Shown here one piece after another: positions 29,757-40,200 of a DNA stretch of 64,000 nt. The stretch's first letter is position 1. Each line of letters opens with the position of its first letter. The stretch spans positions 62,001 to 126,000 of the forward strand of contig NZ_JACCDB010000007.1 in the NCBI RefSeq assembly GCF_013432195.1. Reading direction: 5' to 3'. This DNA comes from Tepidicella baoligensis. Its GTDB lineage: Bacteria; Pseudomonadota; Gammaproteobacteria; Burkholderiales; Burkholderiaceae_C. Both the position numbers and the translations under genes were made by a program. Below the pieces are notes generated by a model that was not told where the DNA came from, did no database searches, and worked only from the letters and a program-made list of their open reading frames with translations.

Positions 29757-30677
29757 ATGAGACGCAAACTGCCCTCCACCCAGGCCCTGAACTGCTTTGA
29801 AGCTGCCGCCCGTCACCAGAGCTTCACCCGCGCCGCCCAGGAGTTGAACCTGACGCAAGGCGCCGTGTCGCGCCAGGTGGCGGTGCTGGAGGACTTTCTG
29901 GGCGTACCCCTGTTCCGCCGTACCCAGCACGGCATGGTGCTCACCCCCGCCGGGGCCGACTATGCGCGCCACGTGAGCCAGCGGCTGGATGCGCTGGAGC
30001 GCGACGCGGTGGAACTCATGGGCCGGCGCGGGCAGGGCGACAGCCTCACCCTGGCCGCCGTGCCCACCTTCGCCACCCGCTGGTTGATCCCCCGCTTGCA
30101 CCGCCTGGCCGCCGAGCAGCCTGATCTGCTGGTGCACTTTGAAACCCGCACGCGCCCCTTTCTGTTCACCGACACGGGTATAGACGCCGCCATCTGGGCC
30201 GGCACGGCGCAGCAATTGCAGCAATGGGCCGGCACCCAGGCCACGCACCTCATGGACGAAGACGTGCTGCCCGTGTGCAGCCCGCGCCTCTTGACGGGCG
30301 GACAGGAGGTGGAGCCCCATGTCCTGGCCCAGATGCCCTTGCTGCAACAAGCCACCCGGCCCGAAGCCTGGCGCCAGTGGTTCGACGCACAAGGCGTGGA
30401 CGCCCCTCGCGCCATGGCGGGGCCCAGGTATGAGCTGTTTTCCATGCAGGCGGCTGCCGCCATGAGCGGTCTGGGTGTGGCGCTGATGCCCACCCTGCTG
30501 GTTCAGGACGAGCTGGCCAGCGGCGCGCTGGTGGTGGCGTGCGCCCGCCCCTTGAAAGCGCAACGGGCCTATTACCTGGTCCAGCCGCAAGTGGGCGAAA
30601 GACCGGCGTTGGCGGTGTTCAGGGAATGGGTGGTTCGGGAGTGTGGATCACCGGCCGATCCTTCCTGGCGACAATAA
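29757..30677 (+). CDS. LysR-family regulator (GcvA/GcdR-like)
   Basis: Cytoplasmic activator or repressor, 306 aa. N-terminal winged HTH (SFTRAAQELNLTQGAVSRQV) and a periplasmic-binding-like effector domain with TFATRWLIPRL, characteristic of the GcvA subgroup. Divergent from gcdH, where a GcdR-type glutarate regulator is normally found. The likely effector is glutarate or glutaryl-CoA, by context. Confidence 0.88.
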   Translation: MRRKLPSTQALNCFEAAARHQSFTRAAQELNLTQGAVSRQVAVLEDFLGVPLFRRTQHGMVLTPAGADYARHVSQRLDALERDAVELMGRRGQGDSLTLAAVPTFATRWLIPRLHRLAAEQPDLLVHFETRTRPFLFTDTGIDAAIWAGTAQQLQQWAGTQATHLMDEDVLPVCSPRLLTGGQEVEPHVLAQMPLLQQATRPEAWRQWFDAQGVDAPRAMAGPRYELFSMQAAAAMSGLGVALMPTLLVQDELASGALVVACARPLKAQRAYYLVQPQVGERPALAVFREWVVRECGSPADPSWRQ

Positions 30678-30680
30678 AGC

Positions 30681-33107
30681 ATGAGCTTCGATTCAATGCC
30701 TCCATCCGATACGCGGCCCACCGAACCGATGGGCGACCCCGACAGCCTGGCTGCTTACGCCCAGCGGGCCTACCTGGAATATGCCTTGAGCGTGGTCAAG
30801 GGCCGCGCGCTGCCCGATGTGTGCGACGGCCAGAAGCCCGTGCAGCGGCGCATTCTGTACGCCATGCAGCGCATGGGCCTGGGCTATGGCGGGCCCAACA
30901 GCAACACGCCCGCCAAGCCGGTGAAGAGCGCCCGTGTGGTGGGCGACGTGCTGGGCCGCTTTCACCCCCACGGCGACCAGGCCGCCTACGACGCGCTGGT
31001 GCGCATGGCGCAGGACTTTGCGCAGCGCTACCCGCTCATCGACGGGCAGGGCAACTTTGGCAGCCGCGACGGTGACGGCGCCGCCGCCATGCGCTACACC
31101 GAGGCGCGGCTGGCCAAGATCAGCACGCTGCTGTTGGACGAAATCGACCAAGGCACGGTGGACTTCATTCCCAACTACGACGGTTCCACCGAAGAGCCCA
31201 AGCAGTTGCCCGCGCGCCTGCCCTTTGTGCTGCTCAACGGCGCCAGCGGCATTGCGGTGGGCATGGCCACCGAGATTCCCAGCCACAACCTGCGCGAGGT
31301 GGCCGACGCCTGCGTGGCCTTGGTCAAAACCCCGAAGCTGACCGACGAGGAGCTGTTTGCCTTGCTGCCGGGGCCGGACTATCCCGGCGGCGGCCAGATC
31401 ATCAGCCCGCCGGGCGACATTCACGACGCCTACCGCACCGGGCGCGGCAGCCTGAAGGTGCGCGCCCGCTGGAAGATCGAAGAGCTGGCGCGCGGCCAGT
31501 GGCAACTGGTGGTGACGGAGCTGCCACCCGGGGTGAGCAGCCAGAAGGTGCTGGAAGAGATCGAGGAGCTGACCAACCCCAAGGTGAAGGCGGGCAAGAA
31601 GGCGCTGACGCAAGAGCAGACGCTGCTCAAGGCCAGCATTTTGGCGGTGCTGGACGGCGTGCGCGACGAGTCCAGCAAAGACGCGCCGGTGCGCCTGGTG
31701 TTCGAGCCCAAGAGCAGCCGCATCGGTCAGCAGGAACTCATCACCGCGCTGCTGGCGCACACCAGCCTGGAAACGTCTGCCCCCATCAACCTGACCATGG
31801 TAGGCCTGGACGGCAAACCCGTGCCCAAGAGCCTGCGCCAGATGCTGGAGGAATGGATCGCCTTCCGCCAGACGACCATCACCCGCCGTTCGCAGCACCG
31901 GCTGGGCAAGGTGCTGGACCGCATCCACATCCTGGAAGGGCGGCAGATCGTGCTGCTCAACATCGACGAGGTGATTGCCATCATCCGCGCCAGCGACGAG
32001 CCCAAGGCCGCGCTGATGGCACGCTTCAACTTGAGCGACCGGCAAGCCGAGGACATTCTGGAAATCCGCTTGCGCCAGTTGGCGCGGCTGGAGGCCATCA
32101 AGATCGAGCAGGAACTCAAGGAGCTGCGCGAAGAACAGGGCAAGCTGGAAGACATTCTGGCCAACCCCAGCAGCCTGCGCCGCCTGATGGTGAAAGAGAT
32201 CGAGGCCGACGCCAAGGCCTTTGGCGACGAGCGTCGCACGCTGATTCAGGCCGAGAAGAAGGCGGTGGCCGAGATCAAGGTGGTGGACGAGCCGGTGACG
32301 GTGGTGGTGTCGGCCAAGGGCTGGGTGCGTGCGCGCACCGGCCACGGGCACGACGCGGGGAGCTTTGCCTTCAAGGCGGGCGACGGCCTGTACGGCACCT
32401 TTGAATGCCGCACCGTGGACACGCTGATTGTGTTTGGCAGCAATGGCCGGGTGTACAGCGTGCCGGTGGCCAGCCTGCCGGGCGCGCGCGGCGACGGCCA
32501 GCCCATCACCACGCTGATCGACCTGGAAGTGGGTACGCAGCCGGTGCACTACTTTGCGGGCGCGGCCGGCACCACGCTGCTGCTCAGCGGCTCGGGCGGC
32601 TACGGCTTCCTGGCCACGGTGGACGACATGGTGAGCCGCCAGAAGGCGGGCAAGGCCTTTGTGAGCTTGAACGAGGGCGAAGCCCTGTGCCCCCCGTCTC
32701 TGGCCAGCGGTGGCATGGTGGTGCGCCTGGCCGGGCAGGGGGGCAGCGTGATCGCCCCGCCCACGGCCCCCGAGGGCGGCGAGGCGGCGAGTGCCATGGC
32801 GCAGGCCACACACGTGTGCTGCGTCTCCACCGCAGGCCGGATCCTGACCTTTGAACTGAGCGAGTTGAAGCGGCAACCCAAAGGCGGCCGAGGCCTGATG
32901 CTGCTCAGCCTGGACGGCCAGGACACGCTGGCCGGCGCGGCGGCGTACACGCGCAGCGTGCGCATCGAAGGCGTGGGCCGTGGCGGCAAGCTGCGCGACG
33001 AGACGCTGGAAATCCGCAGTCTGAACAACGCTCGCGCCGCCCGGGGCCGCAAGGGGCGGGATGCGAGCTTCGGCTTCAAGCCGATGCGCGTGTTCAGGCT
33101 GGTTTGA
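30681..33107 (+). CDS. parC: DNA topoisomerase IV subunit A
   Basis: ATP-dependent type II topoisomerase subunit that decatenates chromosomes, 808 aa. Catalytic Y139 in [10 protein letters not shown]; the helix region [19 protein letters not shown]; primase-like and coiled-coil parts ([19 protein letters not shown]); and a beta-pinwheel C-terminal domain. The serine of the quinolone-resistance region (HPHGDS in E. coli) is Q here. It starts 3 bases after the LysR stop. parE is not adjacent in this window. Confidence 0.95.
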   Translation: MSFDSMPPSDTRPTEPMGDPDSLAAYAQRAYLEYALSVVKGRALPDVCDGQKPVQRRILYAMQRMGLGYGGPNSNTPAKPVKSARVVGDVLGRFHPHGDQAAYDALVRMAQDFAQRYPLIDGQGNFGSRDGDGAAAMRYTEARLAKISTLLLDEIDQGTVDFIPNYDGSTEEPKQLPARLPFVLLNGASGIAVGMATEIPSHNLREVADACVALVKTPKLTDEELFALLPGPDYPGGGQIISPPGDIHDAYRTGRGSLKVRARWKIEELARGQWQLVVTELPPGVSSQKVLEEIEELTNPKVKAGKKALTQEQTLLKASILAVLDGVRDESSKDAPVRLVFEPKSSRIGQQELITALLAHTSLETSAPINLTMVGLDGKPVPKSLRQMLEEWIAFRQTTITRRSQHRLGKVLDRIHILEGRQIVLLNIDEVIAIIRASDEPKAALMARFNLSDRQAEDILEIRLRQLARLEAIKIEQELKELREEQGKLEDILANPSSLRRLMVKEIEADAKAFGDERRTLIQAEKKAVAEIKVVDEPVTVVVSAKGWVRARTGHGHDAGSFAFKAGDGLYGTFECRTVDTLIVFGSNGRVYSVPVASLPGARGDGQPITTLIDLEVGTQPVHYFAGAAGTTLLLSGSGGYGFLATVDDMVSRQKAGKAFVSLNEGEALCPPSLASGGMVVRLAGQGGSVIAPPTAPEGGEAASAMAQATHVCCVSTAGRILTFELSELKRQPKGGRGLMLLSLDGQDTLAGAAAYTRSVRIEGVGRGGKLRDETLEIRSLNNARAARGRKGRDASFGFKPMRVFRLV

Positions 33108-33137
33108 GCCGGGCGGGCAGCGGCTTACGCTGTCCGA

Positions 33138-33608
33138 TCAGGCCAGTTCGGCCATCAACTCGATTTCCACGCACACGCCAAACGGCAGTTGTGCCACGCC
33201 AAAGGCACTGCGGGCATGGGCCCCCACTTGCGGGCCAAACACCTGCCCCAGCAGTTCGGAGCAGCCATTGGTGACCAGGTGCTGTTCGGTGTAGGTGTTG
33301 GTGGAGTTGACCAGGCTGAGCACCTTGACGATGCGCTTGACGCCGTCGAGGTCGGTGCCGGCAGCCACGCAGGCCGCGTGCAGCGTGCCCAGCAGGTCGA
33401 TCGCCACGGCACGCGCGGCGGCCTGGCCTTCTTCGGTGGTGGTGGTCAGGCCGAGTTGGCCGACCCAGGGTTTGCCGTCCCGCTTGGCAATGTGGCCACT
33501 GAGCAGCACCAGCTTGCCCGTTTGCACGAACGGTACATAAGCGGCAGCCGGTGTGGCGACTTCGGGCAGTTGGATGTGGAGGGATTTGAGGGTGTCATAG
33601 ACGCTCAT
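33138..33608 (-). CDS. RidA/YjgF-family protein
   Basis: 156 aa, homologous to enamine/imine deaminases that remove reactive 2-aminoacrylate-type intermediates. Starts MSVYDTLKSL with GGAG upstream; blocks YVPFVQTGKLVLLSGHIAKRDG, and GAHARSAFGVAQLPFGVCVEIELMAEL near the end. The canonical RidA substrate Arg is replaced by the FGVAQLPF context typical of the longer subfamily, so deaminase activity is uncertain. Convergent with parC. Confidence 0.85.
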   Translation of the reverse strand: MSVYDTLKSLHIQLPEVATPAAAYVPFVQTGKLVLLSGHIAKRDGKPWVGQLGLTTTTEEGQAAARAVAIDLLGTLHAACVAAGTDLDGVKRIVKVLSLVNSTNTYTEQHLVTNGCSELLGQVFGPQVGAHARSAFGVAQLPFGVCVEIELMAELA

Positions 33609-33694
33609 GCGGTTTCTCCGTAGGGTGTGTCGGATCGGCAAGGAAACCGATTCTAGGCAGAGACAGGAGCGTGCCGCGGTGTCATCAGTTGAAT

Positions 33695-34597
33695 TCATGC
33701 TGCCGTGAGGCGACTGAACTCCGCGTCCGGGGCCACCGTCACCGCCACGTCCAGCTGGTGCGATCCACCGCCCTGAATCACGCCGCGCAGCGGTGAGACG
33801 TCGCCAAAGTCCCGGCCTGTGGCCAGGATGACATAGTCTTCGCCGGGGCGTTGCAAGCCGCAGCGCTTGTTGGTGGGGTCGAAGTCGGCCCAGCCGGTGG
33901 CATGGGGCACCGATACCCAGGCGTGGGAGGCGTCGGCCCCGATGAGCCGTGGCTGGCCAGGAGGCGGCTGCGTGAGCAGGTAGCCGCTCACGTAACGCGC
34001 GGGCAGACCCAGGCTGCGCAGGCAGGCGATCATGATGTGGGCGAAATCCTGACACACGCCCTTGCGTTGTGCCAGGGCGTCCCGCGCCGGGGTGTTGATT
34101 TCGGTGCTGGCAGTCTGGTATTCGAGTTCGGTGTGGATGCGCACCATCAGGTCGTGGCAGGCATCCAGAAACGGTCGGTGGGGGGCGAACACCGGGCGTG
34201 CGAAGTCGGCGAAATCGTCGTGGCGCGGCACGTAGGGTGAGGGAAAGACGAATTCGGCGCTGGCTTCATAGGGGGCTTGGGCGCGGTATTGGAGTCGATC
34301 CCGCACGGCCTCCCACGGCGGGCTGTCTTCCAGTTCCAGGCCGGCCTGGGTATCGACCAGGCTGGAGGCGGTCACATCCAGCGTGTCGTGGGGGTTCTCC
34401 AGGGCAAAGAAGGTGCGCCAGTTACCGAAGGCGTCGCGTGTTTCTTCCCGCAGCACAGGCTCTGGCTCTATGGTGAGTGTGTGGCTGAGCACCGTTTGCC
34501 CGGGGGCTTCGAGCGGGCGCAGGTGGGCCAGATGTTGCGCCACCACGACCGGGGTCTGGTAAGTGTAGCGGGTGTGATGCAAGATGCGCAGCAGCAT
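33695..34597 (-). CDS. Transglutaminase-like cysteine protease, short form
   Basis: 300 aa, no signal peptide. N-terminal Bact_transglu_N domain (ILHHTRYTYQTPVVVAQHLAHLRP) and a core with Cys in KGVCQDFAHIMIACLRSLGLPARYVSGYL, His in SHAWVSV and Asp in GWADFDPTN. Start ATG 34597, 5 bases after the ATP-grasp gene. Part of a three-gene operon (40773 to 33695). In such clusters these proteins are proposed to cleave or transfer peptide bonds made by the ATP-grasp enzyme. Confidence 0.88.
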   Translation of the reverse strand: MLLRILHHTRYTYQTPVVVAQHLAHLRPLEAPGQTVLSHTLTIEPEPVLREETRDAFGNWRTFFALENPHDTLDVTASSLVDTQAGLELEDSPPWEAVRDRLQYRAQAPYEASAEFVFPSPYVPRHDDFADFARPVFAPHRPFLDACHDLMVRIHTELEYQTASTEINTPARDALAQRKGVCQDFAHIMIACLRSLGLPARYVSGYLLTQPPPGQPRLIGADASHAWVSVPHATGWADFDPTNKRCGLQRPGEDYVILATGRDFGDVSPLRGVIQGGGSHQLDVAVTVAPDAEFSRLTAA

Positions 34598-34602
34598 GGG
34601 GG

Positions 34603-37185
34603 TCAGAGCAGGAAGCTGCGGTTGACGCGGTCCGCATGGCTGAAGTAGAGGTGCCCGATCCGATCCGACAGGTCGTAGGCGGCTTGGGTGCACGATTGCA
34701 GCAGTTCGATCAGCGCCAGATAGGCATTTTGCTGGCCGGCCGGGCCGGCCATGGCGCCACTGAGGGCAATCAGGTCCCAGCTATCGGGGTTTGGCAGACC
34801 TTCCAGTAGCGGCTCGGGACCGCCGATGTGGGCGCTGGGGAGCTTTTTCAGGCGCGAACGCAGCGTGGAGAGTACCCAGGCGAGCGAGCGGGGGTTGTCG
34901 CGCTGCGTGACCAGCATGTCCAGCAGGGCCACGAGGTCCCGCCGCTGCTGGTAGTGGGCGTGGAAGGTGATGGTGCTGTCGAAGAAGGCGAGCAGGGCTT
35001 CGAAGCCGCTGTTCTCGAACGCTGCACCGGTTTGCAGCGCCTCGGCCAGCGCATGCGACAGCGTGGCCAGCCGCTCGATGTGGCGGCCGATGCTGAGCAT
35101 GCGCCAGCCGTCGTCGCGCATCATGCGGTCGGTTTGGGCGCCGGTGATGGCCGACAGCAGTTCGCTCGCTTCCTCCAGGGCTTCCAGTGCCTGCTGGGAG
35201 GCGAAGTCGCCGTCTTCGCCGAGGCCCTGCATCCGCGCAGTGAATTCGCTGTCCAGCCGTTCGATGAGGTTGCGCTGTTCCTGTGACAACCGTTCGCGCA
35301 CGTGGCTGGCGGCCCGGCGCAGGGCGCGCAGGTTGTAACCGACGCTGTGGGCTTCTGAATCGGGGCTGAGCATCGCCACCAGGGAACGCTCGAACACGCG
35401 GGGGGCTTGTGCGGCGTCGGGCACGGCAGGGAGCACCAGCCCGTTGTGCTTGGCGCAGACCGACAGCCATGCCATCAGCTCGGGCGTGCTCTCGTCTTCG
35501 CCCTGCAGGCAGCGAAGGGCGGTGCGGGCCAGGCGCAGGGCGTTTTCCGAGCGTTCGGTGTAGCGGCCCAGCCAGTACAGGTTTTCGGCCGAGCGGCTGG
35601 TGACCACACGCTTTTGCAGCGCCATGCTGAGCGTGCTGGGGGCGCTGTGCAAGAGGCTGGTGCGGTCCACCTCGCCGTGGGTAAGCACCCAGCAGTCGGC
35701 GCTGCTGCCGCCGCGCTGCATGGAGGCGATCTGTTGACCGTGTGGAGCCAGCCGAACCATGCCGCCAGGCAGCACGCGCCAGGAGCGAGGACCGTCGGCC
35801 AGTGCAAAGACGCGCAGCATGGCCGCGCGGGGCGCGATGTCTCCTGCGCGCCAGGTGGGTTGATGCGACAGGGGCAGATAGGCCTGGAGGGTGTATTCAT
35901 CGGGCCGGCGCACGATGCGGCCGGTGAGCTGTTCCACCTCCGACGAGGTGAGGCTGGGGCCGATCACGGCTTCGCTGCCATGGGTGGGCCAGGTGCTCTT
36001 GATCACGCTCTGCTTGATGAGCGGCAGGCCGCTTTGCAGGCTGGCGGCTTCGCCGCACCACCAGGTGGCCAGCGAAGGCAGGGCCAGCGGTTCGCCCAGC
36101 AGATGTTCGCTGATGGCGGGCAGGAAACCCAGCAGGGCGCTGGACTCCAGCGGTGCGGAGCCGGGAGCGTTGGCCAGCAGCACGTTGCCGGCCCGCACGG
36201 CCTGCATCAGGCCCGGCACGCCCAGGGCTGAGTCGCTGCGCAGCTCCAGCGGGTCGAGCCATTGGTCGTCGAGCCGTTTGATGAGCACGTCCACCGGCTC
36301 CAGGCCGTCCAGGGTCTTGAGGAAGACACGGCGGTCGCGCACCATCAGGTCGCTGCCCTCGACGAGGTTCAGGCCCAGGTAGCGCGCGAGGTAAGCGTGT
36401 TCGAAGTAGGTTTCGTTGTAGGGGCCTGGCGTGAGCAGGGCGATGCGGGCGTCTCGGCCCTTGGGCGACAGGCTGGACAGCCCTTGCATGAGCGCCTTGT
36501 AACTGGCGGCCAGCCGCTGCACGTGCATCTCGCCGAAGGCTTTGGGGAACAGGCGCGAGATGACGATCCGGTTTTCCAGCAGGTAGCCCAGCCCGGAGGG
36601 GGCCTGGGTTCTTTGCGACACCACCCACCACCGCCCATCAGGTCCGCGGGCCAGGTCGAAAGCGGCGATGTGCAACCAGGTATCTCCCGGCGGGGTGACA
36701 CCGATCATGGGACGCAGATAGCCAGGGTGGCCCTGGACCAGGGCCGGGGGCAGCAGCGAGTGCCGCAGCAGATCTCCTGGGCCATAGATGTCGGCGAGGA
36801 TACGGTCCAGCAACCGGGTGCGTTGCAGCACGCCGGCTTCGATGGTGGCCCAGTCCTCGGGGGGAAGGATCATGGGGAAGAGGTCGAGTGACCAGGGGCG
36901 TTGCTGGCTGTCCTCGTCGGCATAGACGTTGTAGGTGACGCCGTTGTCACGCAGTTGCTGCTCCAGGTTCTGCTGGCGCCGGTTCAGATCGCCAAAGCCG
37001 TCGAAGCCCAGGTGCTCGAAAAACTGTGCCCAGTGGGGTGCCAGCACGTGCTTGCTTTGGCCTTGCAATCGCAGCTCGTCGTAGTGCCCCACGGGCGCAG
37101 GCATGGCGACTGCGGCAGCCAGCGCGGAGACGCTGGTGGTGCCGGGAGCGTCGTTGGACAAGGGCGTCGGGGCTTGGGGGGTCAC
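34603..37185 (-). CDS. Circularly permuted ATP-grasp fused to alpha-E domain
   Basis: 860 aa. The N-terminal two thirds are a type 2 circularly permuted ATP-grasp (RPMIGVTPPGDTWLHIAAFDLARGPDG, TPGPYNETYFEHAYLARYLGLNLVEG, PDEYTLQAYLPLSHQPTW); the last third is an alpha-E domain (RSAENLYWLGRYTERSENALRLAR, MLSIGRHIERLATLSHALAE). In many genomes these are two adjacent genes; here they are one protein. Predicted role: amide or peptide ligation, perhaps of a tag to a protein or metabolite. It lies between two transglutaminase genes with gaps of 45 and 5 bases. Confidence 0.88.
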   Translation of the reverse strand: MTPQAPTPLSNDAPGTTSVSALAAAVAMPAPVGHYDELRLQGQSKHVLAPHWAQFFEHLGFDGFGDLNRRQQNLEQQLRDNGVTYNVYADEDSQQRPWSLDLFPMILPPEDWATIEAGVLQRTRLLDRILADIYGPGDLLRHSLLPPALVQGHPGYLRPMIGVTPPGDTWLHIAAFDLARGPDGRWWVVSQRTQAPSGLGYLLENRIVISRLFPKAFGEMHVQRLAASYKALMQGLSSLSPKGRDARIALLTPGPYNETYFEHAYLARYLGLNLVEGSDLMVRDRRVFLKTLDGLEPVDVLIKRLDDQWLDPLELRSDSALGVPGLMQAVRAGNVLLANAPGSAPLESSALLGFLPAISEHLLGEPLALPSLATWWCGEAASLQSGLPLIKQSVIKSTWPTHGSEAVIGPSLTSSEVEQLTGRIVRRPDEYTLQAYLPLSHQPTWRAGDIAPRAAMLRVFALADGPRSWRVLPGGMVRLAPHGQQIASMQRGGSSADCWVLTHGEVDRTSLLHSAPSTLSMALQKRVVTSRSAENLYWLGRYTERSENALRLARTALRCLQGEDESTPELMAWLSVCAKHNGLVLPAVPDAAQAPRVFERSLVAMLSPDSEAHSVGYNLRALRRAASHVRERLSQEQRNLIERLDSEFTARMQGLGEDGDFASQQALEALEEASELLSAITGAQTDRMMRDDGWRMLSIGRHIERLATLSHALAEALQTGAAFENSGFEALLAFFDSTITFHAHYQQRRDLVALLDMLVTQRDNPRSLAWVLSTLRSRLKKLPSAHIGGPEPLLEGLPNPDSWDLIALSGAMAGPAGQQNAYLALIELLQSCTQAAYDLSDRIGHLYFSHADRVNRSFLL

Positions 37186-37230
37186 GGACTGGCAGTATGC
37201 CGCAAACGGCGGATGGCGGCGGTTGATCGT

Positions 37231-40200
37231 TCAATTGCGGCGCAGATCGAGGGTGAAGGGGAACTCCTGGCTTGGGCGGGCTGGCTCGGCCTGCATGGTG
37301 CCGGGCGTATGGCCCATCTGGAAGAAGCGGGCCAGGCGACGGCTTTCGGCTTCGTAGGCGTTGATGGGGAAGGTGTCGTAGTTGCGCCCGCCCGGGTGCG
37401 CGACGTGGTACTGGCAGCCGCCCAGGGAGCGTTTCATCCAGGTGTCCACGATGTCAAAGGTCAGCGGCGCGTGCACCCCGATGCTGGGGTGCAGGCTCGA
37501 CGGCGGGTTCCAGGCCTTGTACCGGACACCGGCCACGTAGTCGCCCACGGTGCCGGTGTTTTGCAGGGGCAGGGCGCGGCCGTTGACGGTGACCACATAG
37601 CGGCTGTCGTTGTAGCCGCTCACGTGGACCTCCAGTCGCTCCAGGGAAGAATCCACGAAGCGCACCGTGCCGCCCACAGCCCCTTCTTCACCCATGACGT
37701 GCCAAGGCTCCAGCGCATTGCGCAACGTCAGCTCGATGCCTTTCGCCGTGACCTGACCGATGAGCGGGAAGCGGAACTCGAAGTGCGGGTCGAACCAGCT
37801 TTTTTCGAACCGGTAGCCGTATCGGGCCAGGTCGTCGAGCACATCGTCGAAGTCCATGCGCACGAAGGTGGGCAGCAGGAAGCGGTCGTGCAGCTCGGTG
37901 CCCCAGCGGGTGAGCTTGCCGTGCCACGGCTCATTCCAGAAGCGGGCCACCAGCGCACGCAGCAGCAGTTGCTGGGCCACGCTCATGCGGGCGTGGGGCG
38001 GCATTTCGAACGCGCGCAACTCCAGCAGGCCCAGGCGGCCGGTGGGGCCATCGGGGCTGAACAGCTTGTCGATGCAGAACTCGCTGCGGTGGGTGTTGCC
38101 GGTCACGTCCACCAGGATGTTGCGCAGGGTGCGGTCCACCAGCCAGGGCGGCATGTCCTGGCCGTAGACCTGGCGGTTTTTCTCGATCTGGTTCAGCGCG
38201 ATTTCGAGTTCGTAGAGCTGGTCGTTGCGGGCTTCGTCCACCCGTGGAGCCTGGCTGGTGGGCCCGATGAACAGGCCGCTGAACAGGTAGCTCAAGGACG
38301 GGTGGTTGTGCCAGTAGGCGATGAGGCTGGCCAGCAGTTCCGGCTTGCGCAGGAAGGGCGAGTCGGCCGGGGTGGCGCCACCGAGCACAAAGTGGTTGCC
38401 GCCGCCGGTGCCGGTGTGGCGGCCGTCGGTCATGAACTTGTCGGCGCACAGGTGGGTGTGGTGGGCCGCGTCGTACAGGAATTCGGTGTGCTCGACCAGT
38501 TCGCCCCAGTTGTGGGCGGGGTGGATGTTGACCTCGATCACGCCCGGGTCGGGGGTGACCTGGAGCATTTTCAGGCGCGGGTCGCGCGGCGGCGGGTAGC
38601 CTTCCAGCACGATCTTCACGCCCAGTTTCTCCGCTGTTGCCTCGATGGCGGCGAGCAGGTCCAGGTAGTCTTCCAGCCGCTGCAGCGGCGGCATGAACAC
38701 ATAGAGGTGGCGGCTTTGGCCACCGAGGGTCGATTCCGCCTTGGGGCCGTTGGCGCGTTGCGGGTCGCGGGCCTCCACGCAGAGGGCGGTGCGGGTGAGC
38801 CAGGCCGCCGATTCGCCACGCTGGGGGTAGCGGGCACTCATGGGCTGCGCGGGGGCGGCACCGGCCACGCCCAGGCCGGCGGGGTCGCCTTGCCAGACCG
38901 GCGTGTCGCTTTCCGGGTTGCCATTGGCGTCGAGGTGCCAGCCGTACTCGCTGCCCTGCATGGACACCACGCCGCCTTCGGCAAAACCGCCCCCCACCTG
39001 ATGCGGGGCGTACTGATGGCGGAAGGCGGTGCCTTCAGGCAGGGCATCGCGCGGGGCCGACGGGTCCTGCTCGATGTGGTAGGGGTAGTCGCTCGCGGCC
39101 ACCCAGGGCAGGGAGTTCAGCGGCAGGCGGTAGCCCATGGGGGAATCGCCGGGGATGAGGTACATGCGTTCGTCGCGGAAGAACCAGGGGCCGGTGGCCC
39201 ACCGTGTGGAGGCGGCACCGCTACGTACCCCCTTGGGCTGGCCGTTCGGCACGGCATGGGCCTGTAAGGGAAGCACATAACCGACGACGCTGTCCAAACC
39301 TTGGTCGAAGACACGGCGCAGGCGCACGCGCTCCAGTTCGTCGCTGAGCTTGGCGTCGAACGGGTCCACGTTGACGGGCAGCTTGCGCTCGCGCCACAGG
39401 TAGTACCAGGTGTCTTCGTAGCCGGGGGTGATGTACTGGGTGCTCAGACCCAGCTTGCGTGCCAGCGTCTGGATGAAGCGCTGGGCGTCGGCGTCGGTGT
39501 ATTGCGCGGGGTCGCGCTCGTCGGCCAACAGGGCCGGGTGGTGCCAGATGGTCTGGCCGTCGGCCCGCCAGTACAGCGAGAGTGCCCAGCGCGGCAACTG
39601 TTCACCAGGGTACCACTTGCCCTGGCCCAGGTGGATGAAGCCGCCGGCGCCGTACTGCTGGCGCAAGCGGTGCAGCAGTTCGGTGGCGTAGTTGCGTTTG
39701 GTGGGGCCCAGGGCGTCGGTGTTCCATTCGGCGGCATCGCGGTCTCGGGTGGCCACGAAGGTCGGCTCGCCCCCCATGGTCAGGCGCACGTCGCCTTGTA
39801 CCAGATCGGCATCGACTTGCTCACCCAGGGCGTTGATGGCGGTCCATTGCTCGTCGGTGTAGGGCTTGGTCACGCGCGGCGATTCATAGATGCGGGTGAC
39901 CTGCATCTGGTGCTCGAACGTCACCTCGCATTCGTCCAGTGCGCCGTCGATGGGCGCGGCGCTCGAGGGCTGCGGGGTACAGGCCAGTGGGATATGGCCT
40001 TCACCGGCCAGCAGGCCAGAGGTGGGGTCCAGCCCGATCCAGCCGGCCCCCGGCAGAAACACCTCGCACCAGGCGTGCAGGTCGGTGAAGTCGGCCTCGG
40101 GGCCGCTCGGGCCGTCCACCGCCTTCACATCGGGCGTGAGCTGGATCAGGTAACCCGAGACGAAACGGGCCGCCAGCCCCAGATGACGCAGCATGTGCAC

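Noticed and set aside
30693-32876. 727-codon open frame opposite parC
   Set aside because: Same high-GC antisense effect; ParC is certain.
36947-37234. Short minus-strand frame upstream of the ATP-grasp start as a possible tag peptide gene
   Set aside because: It overlaps the ATP-grasp gene in another frame and has no ribosome site or family similarity.
36901-39267. 788-codon open frame opposite the transglutaminase and ATP-grasp genes
   Set aside because: Spans two real genes on the other strand and has no recognisable motif.
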